Positions 17,733-20,692 of a DNA stretch of 20,692 nt are shown one piece after another (positions within the stretch are counted from its first letter, which is position 1; each line of letters opens with the position of its first letter). The stretch comes from Chara braunii. Lineage: Eukaryota; Streptophyta; Charophyceae; Charales; Characeae. Made by a program: the position numbers and the translations under genes. Below the pieces are notes generated by a model that ran no database searches, was not told the origin of the DNA, and saw only the letters and a list, made by a program, of their open reading frames with translations. The DNA lies in NCBI GenBank assembly GCA_003427395.1, contig BFEA01000251.1:1529628-1550319 (forward strand). Direction: 5' to 3'.

Positions 17733-17940
17733 GGAATGGATAAGGACGGCCCTGACAAGGCCGTTCACTTGCAATGGATAAGGACGACCCTAACCAGGCC
17801 GTTCGATTGGAATGGATAAGGACGACCCTTACAAGGATGTTCACTTGGAATGGATAAGGACGGCCCTAACCAGACCGTTCGATTGAAGTGGATAAGAACG
17901 ACCCTAACCAAGTTGTTCGGGATGACCCCTAACAAGGGTC
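17733..17940 (+). repeat. 38-bp tandem array, about 5 copies
   Basis: AATGGATAAGGACG begins units at 17735, 17773, 17811, 17849 and (as AGTGGATAAGAACG) 17887, an exact 38-bp period. A degenerate sixth copy trails to about 17940. Each unit has an ACGGCC...GGCCGT-type stem, perfect in the first unit. Confidence 0.9.
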
Positions 17941-18564
17941 ATTCTTTGGAATTGTTACTAGGGTCCCCTTGCACGGCTGCTTAAGAAAGGATGAGTTGGA
18001 AGGATTTGGAATCGACATTGAGGAATTGCTTGAGAATTGGAAATTGCATTGCATACAAGGGGACCATATGCCTTGAAATGGATATGGAAATGACATTAAG
18101 AAAGATTTTTCATTTTCCTCTAGTCTCTGGTCTCAGCAAGAGGGGGATACCGGTGTCTGCACTGCGACCCCAATACCTCTATCCTTCTAAGGAAAAAGTC
18201 TCAGCGCGACCTGTTCCGCTTAAAAGTGGATGAGGGTCAAAGGATCAAGGCACCTATCTCCTTGGATCGGTGCTGGCCTTCGGGAACCAACCCTGACGAC
18301 GAGCGCTAGTCAGGGAGTTCAAACTGCACCTCATGTTGAGAGCCTAAACGTCAAAGGGTGATATAACCAAATGGGTGTGGTGCCATTCTTATTCTAGTCT
18401 CTTTTGCTCTCTCCAACCACACGTCATACCATAGAGGGGTGACATGGTCGTTTGGGGCGGACCTCGACTGCCCGCATTAAGTTGGGCGGCACTGTCCAAG
18501 GGGAGGGGTCTGGCGTGGTGCCGGGTGGAGTCCGCGTCCACCACGAGGCATTGACACCGCCTAA
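17941..18564. other. Gene-free stretch
   Basis: Open frames are short and lack recognisable content. I see no tandem array or strong inverted repeat here. Confidence 0.5.
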
Positions 18565-18760
18565 GATGTCCAGAACAGAAAGGCATGTATAATTGACTTT
18601 GCGTGGACTTGGAAGAGGGCTAGGCAGATGCCCAGAAGAGAGATGTATGTGTAATTGACTTTGCATGGGCTTGAGAAAAGGCCTGGCAAGATGTCAAGAA
18701 GAAAGATGCACATAAAATGGATTAAGTAACGCGCATGTGAAATCAATTAAGCTTGGGTGC
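18565..18760 (+). repeat. 62-63-bp degenerate tandem array, about 3 copies
   Basis: Units start GATGTCCAGAA (18565), GATGCCCAGAA (18627) and GATGTCAAGAA (18690). The first two share TAATTGACTTTGC and an Arg/Gly-type purine run; the third is strongly diverged. Confidence 0.7.
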
Positions 18761-19060
18761 AAGAAAGGGCGAATGAGGGTGACATGCATGTGAAATTGGC
18801 AGGGCTAGAGAAAAACCGGACAAAATAACCCAGAAAAAATACATGTGATTTGGCAGAGCATGAGATTAAGGAAAGGATGACGGGACACATGGATTGCACG
18901 GGCCGAAGAGCCGAGTAGAAGAAGCATTAAGGGTGACGGAAGTCGAAAAAGGGACCTGGTTGGCACGGGATGGAAGGGGGATCAGCCAAAGGGCGCCTGG
19001 GATGACAAGGCTCGGGGGAGAAGCAGGGGCAACGAGAAGGGGAAAGTTGAAAGGGGGCTC

Positions 19061-19198
19061 GATGTACTTCGAGTGATGAATGAGACGAAAGGAGGCCTGA
19101 TGTACTTCGAGTGATGAAGGAGATGAAAGGAGGCCTGATGTACTTGGGGTGATGAATGAGACGAAAATGGTTTGATGTTCCAAGAGTGATGAATGAGA
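19061..19198 (+). repeat. 38-bp tandem array, about 4 copies
   Basis: GATGTACTTCGAGTGATGAA units start at 19061, 19099, 19137 and, diverged, 19174. The period (38 bp) equals that of the array at 17733, but the sequence is unrelated. Confidence 0.9.
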
Positions 19199-19383
19199 AG
19201 AGAGAAGCCTGAAGGGGGCCCTTGACCCCCCACACCCCCCTCCGCCCCTTCAAGTTGAACAGGAAAAGACAAAGAGGACCCTGGCAAGCTAACTACCTAT
19301 CTCACCCTACTTCCTCTCCCGCCGTCTACTTCTCCAAACGCCCTACTGACTGAGGACTGGTGCTCGGTGAGCACATCGTGAAT

Positions 19384-19395
19384 GAGTGGGGGGAA
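19384..19395 (+). other. Polypurine tract (plus-strand primer site)
   Basis: GAGTGGGGGGAA lies directly before the putative 3' LTR start, the normal place for priming plus-strand DNA synthesis in LTR elements. A GTGCTC/GAGCAC hairpin (19360-19374) lies just upstream. Confidence 0.6.
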
Positions 19396-19959
19396 TGTGT
19401 CGGGACCAGTGGGTCCCGAGATAAGTCCTGGCCTTTGAGAGGCGGTATACCACAGAGTTGTGCACGACAGAGAAAACCGGAGGCATGAAGGGTAGAAAGA
19501 CTAAAGGCATTAGTACTGGCACTTAGGGATTTAGAGGTTGCCCTGGGTTGTCGGAGCCACTGGACCAAGAAAAAACTAGCAGAATGGCGAGCGGCAAGGG
19601 ACCGCAAGGAATTAGCAAAGGTGGTCTTTCCCCCCAAAAGGAGAAGGACCGCCGGATAAAATAATGTCATAAGTCGCGCGCAGTAACGGGAGAAAATTGA
19701 GAGAGAGAAGAAAATAATAAGTAGAGATGCCGATGTGTGAGAATGTAGCCGGGCCAAGAGGGTCACTAGGATGTGGTGTCCAGAAGGCCAAAGGGGTTGT
19801 GGGCCAAGTAGAAAGTCGTGGTCGGGAAGACTGGCGCCCAGGATATGAGAAGGGCAAAGGAGGTAAGGTCGCCTAGAAGTGGAAAAATGTTGAAGGGACC
19901 CGGGATGCCGTGAGGGAAGGTACCGAGGGTCACATGAGACGAAGCAAAAAGGACGGTAT

Positions 19960-20195
19960 TCGGGACAAGTGCCGACGGGACAAAGTGTCGGGGACCACCG
20001 GCGGGACAGTGTCGGGGACCACCTGTGGGACAATGTCGGAGACCACCGGCGAGACAAACTGTCAGGGACCATCGGCGGGATAATGTTGTGGACCACCGGC
20101 GGGACAAGTACCGGCAGGACCGCGGGCAGGACGAGTACCGGCGGGACCACTTGCGGGACTAGTGTCGGGGACTAGCATGGGACAAGTGGCGGGGC
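19960..20195 (+). repeat. 24-bp GC-rich tandem array in the LTR, about 8-9 copies
   Basis: Units of GTGTCGGGGACCACCGGCGG type start at 19985, 20009, 20033, 20059, 20083 and 20107, nearly all 24 bp apart, with degenerate copies on both sides. The long minus-strand frame across it is a by-product of a period divisible by three. Confidence 0.85.
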
Positions 20196-20384
20196 CTTGT
20201 GACGTCCCAAGGGAAATTATGGTGCGACGCGAGGAGCACATAATTAAAGCAATACGCACAGTCAAGATCAAAGATTTTGACGGCCAAAAATATTAGCACC
20301 ACTAATGCAAGAACTAGTGGGGAGAAACGGAGAGAGCAAAAAGGAAAAGAAAAACAAAGAAACATGTGATGGGAAGCATGGGAG

Positions 20385-20590
20385 CAATCCGAAAAATCTC
20401 GGATTGGCCTCCCCCAAGAAAGTGGAGTCAAAAGAGACTCCATATGAAAAATATGCCTCCGGGCAAAAACCGGAGTATGAGGGTCCACCGTTTGAAAGAA
20501 ATAGGGGCAAACGGAGGCTCTCATGGGCATGGGAAGGCCACAAGTGCAATCCAAGAAATAACGGACTGACCCTTGAGCATGGGAAGGGTC
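20385..20590 (+). repeat. Chain of six hairpins in the LTR
   Basis: Perfect stems in a row: CAATCCGA/TCGGATTG (20385-20406), TGGAGTC/GACTCCA (20423-20442), CATAT/ATATG (20441-20455, sharing two bases with the previous stem), CTCCGG/CCGGAG (20457-20475), CCGTTTG/CAAACGG (20488-20514), GACCCTT/AAGGGTC (20568-20590). The loops are unrelated and often A-rich, so this is not a simple tandem repeat. Confidence 0.75.
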
Positions 20591-20655
20591 AAAACTAAGA
20601 GGAAGAACCTAGAATAGGGTCTTAACGGCTAGTTGACACTTGGCATGCAAAAAGG

Positions 20656-20692
<37 letters not shown>
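20656..20692. repeat. Terminal poly-A tract
   Basis: 37 consecutive A to the end of the window. It may be genomic or the place where the assembly stopped. Confidence 0.95.

Larger units (their letters stand above)
19398..20655 (+). mobile_element. 3' LTR of the gypsy element (right end not reached)
   Basis: It begins TGTCGGGACC just after the polypurine tract (a start at 19396 is also possible). TCGGGACC (19400-19407) and GGTCCCGA (19412-19419) form a perfect 8-bp inverted repeat at the very edge. No coding is supported. A 24-bp array and a hairpin chain lie inside. GTGACGTCCC at about 20200 contains the TGACGTC core bound by plant bZIP factors, a weak hint of a promoter. The matching 5' LTR is not in the window: the sequence at 9561 does not match. 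Confidence 0.55.

Noticed and set aside
17733-17940. CRISPR-like array
   Set aside because: Units are head-to-tail with no unique spacers, in a eukaryotic retroelement; an ordinary tandem repeat.
19326-20150. Minus-strand open frame of 274 codons
   Set aside because: It spans the LTR start and the 24-bp array, giving repetitive SRRWSPTL strings; a period divisible by three keeps frames open.

Overview
This window is eukaryotic, repeat-dominated DNA. It holds no recognisable host housekeeping gene, no rRNA or tRNA gene, and nothing bacterial in its layout. The evidence is long microsatellites ((GATT)n, (CA)n, (CT)n, an AT-rich array), splice-site-like signals, and the decayed coding remains of two different retroelements. 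Both reverse transcriptases (RTs), by memory of their families, fit a large, repeat-rich genome such as a streptophyte (charophyte) alga. That assignment is an inference with low-to-moderate confidence. The window starts in poly-T and ends in poly-A, so it probably is one whole short-read contig broken at homopolymers.

Left half (about 1-9556): a first retroelement. Two direct repeats of about 1.05 kb, roughly 94-95% identical by eye (258-1319 and 8524-9556), flank about 7.2 kb. Each repeat carries a (CA)n tract, a 56-nt candidate first exon ending in a perfect 5' splice donor (CAG|GTAAGT), and two 120-bp tandem units rich in short hairpins. Between them are a 402-codon orphan ORF (2832-4040, open from 2715) with a CxC-x5-CxC cysteine cluster, two further orphan coding segments (4593-5030 and 5098-5853) separated by intron-like stretches, and a reverse transcriptase spread over 6259-8351. 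The RT has the long N-terminal region and motif order of Penelope-like/TERT-like enzymes (DKA, PYLKANFKSHK, D in SIDIS, IPMGLPCSP, CMDD). It is broken by nonsense codons and frameshifts. No GIY-YIG endonuclease is visible. The flanking repeats may be the pseudo-LTR arrangement known from Penelope-like elements, or true LTRs; the window cannot settle which.

Middle (9557-11388): a mosaic without convincing genes. It has LTR-like signals (a TATA-like box and AATAAA motifs), a single N at 10976, a chain of hairpins just after the N, and what looks like an LTR/primer-binding-site junction on the minus strand near 11266.

Right half (11389-20692): a decayed Ty3/gypsy element in plus orientation. 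Protease, RT, RNase H, and integrase with its C-terminal domain run in the usual order from 11389 to 15775, with at least seven nonsense codons and several frameshifts, and the integrase catalytic Glu is replaced by Lys. No gag is found in front of the protease. Downstream is a second, broken, basic/acidic ORF (about 16246-17037), then about 2.3 kb of non-coding DNA with three separate tandem arrays, a polypurine tract, and the start of a 3' LTR at 19398. The LTR contains a 24-bp tandem array and a chain of six hairpins before the terminal poly-A.

Neither element looks autonomous. The most interesting parts are the extended, intron-containing Penelope-like element with its structured, splice-donor-bearing terminal repeats, and the hairpin chains in the leader/LTR regions.
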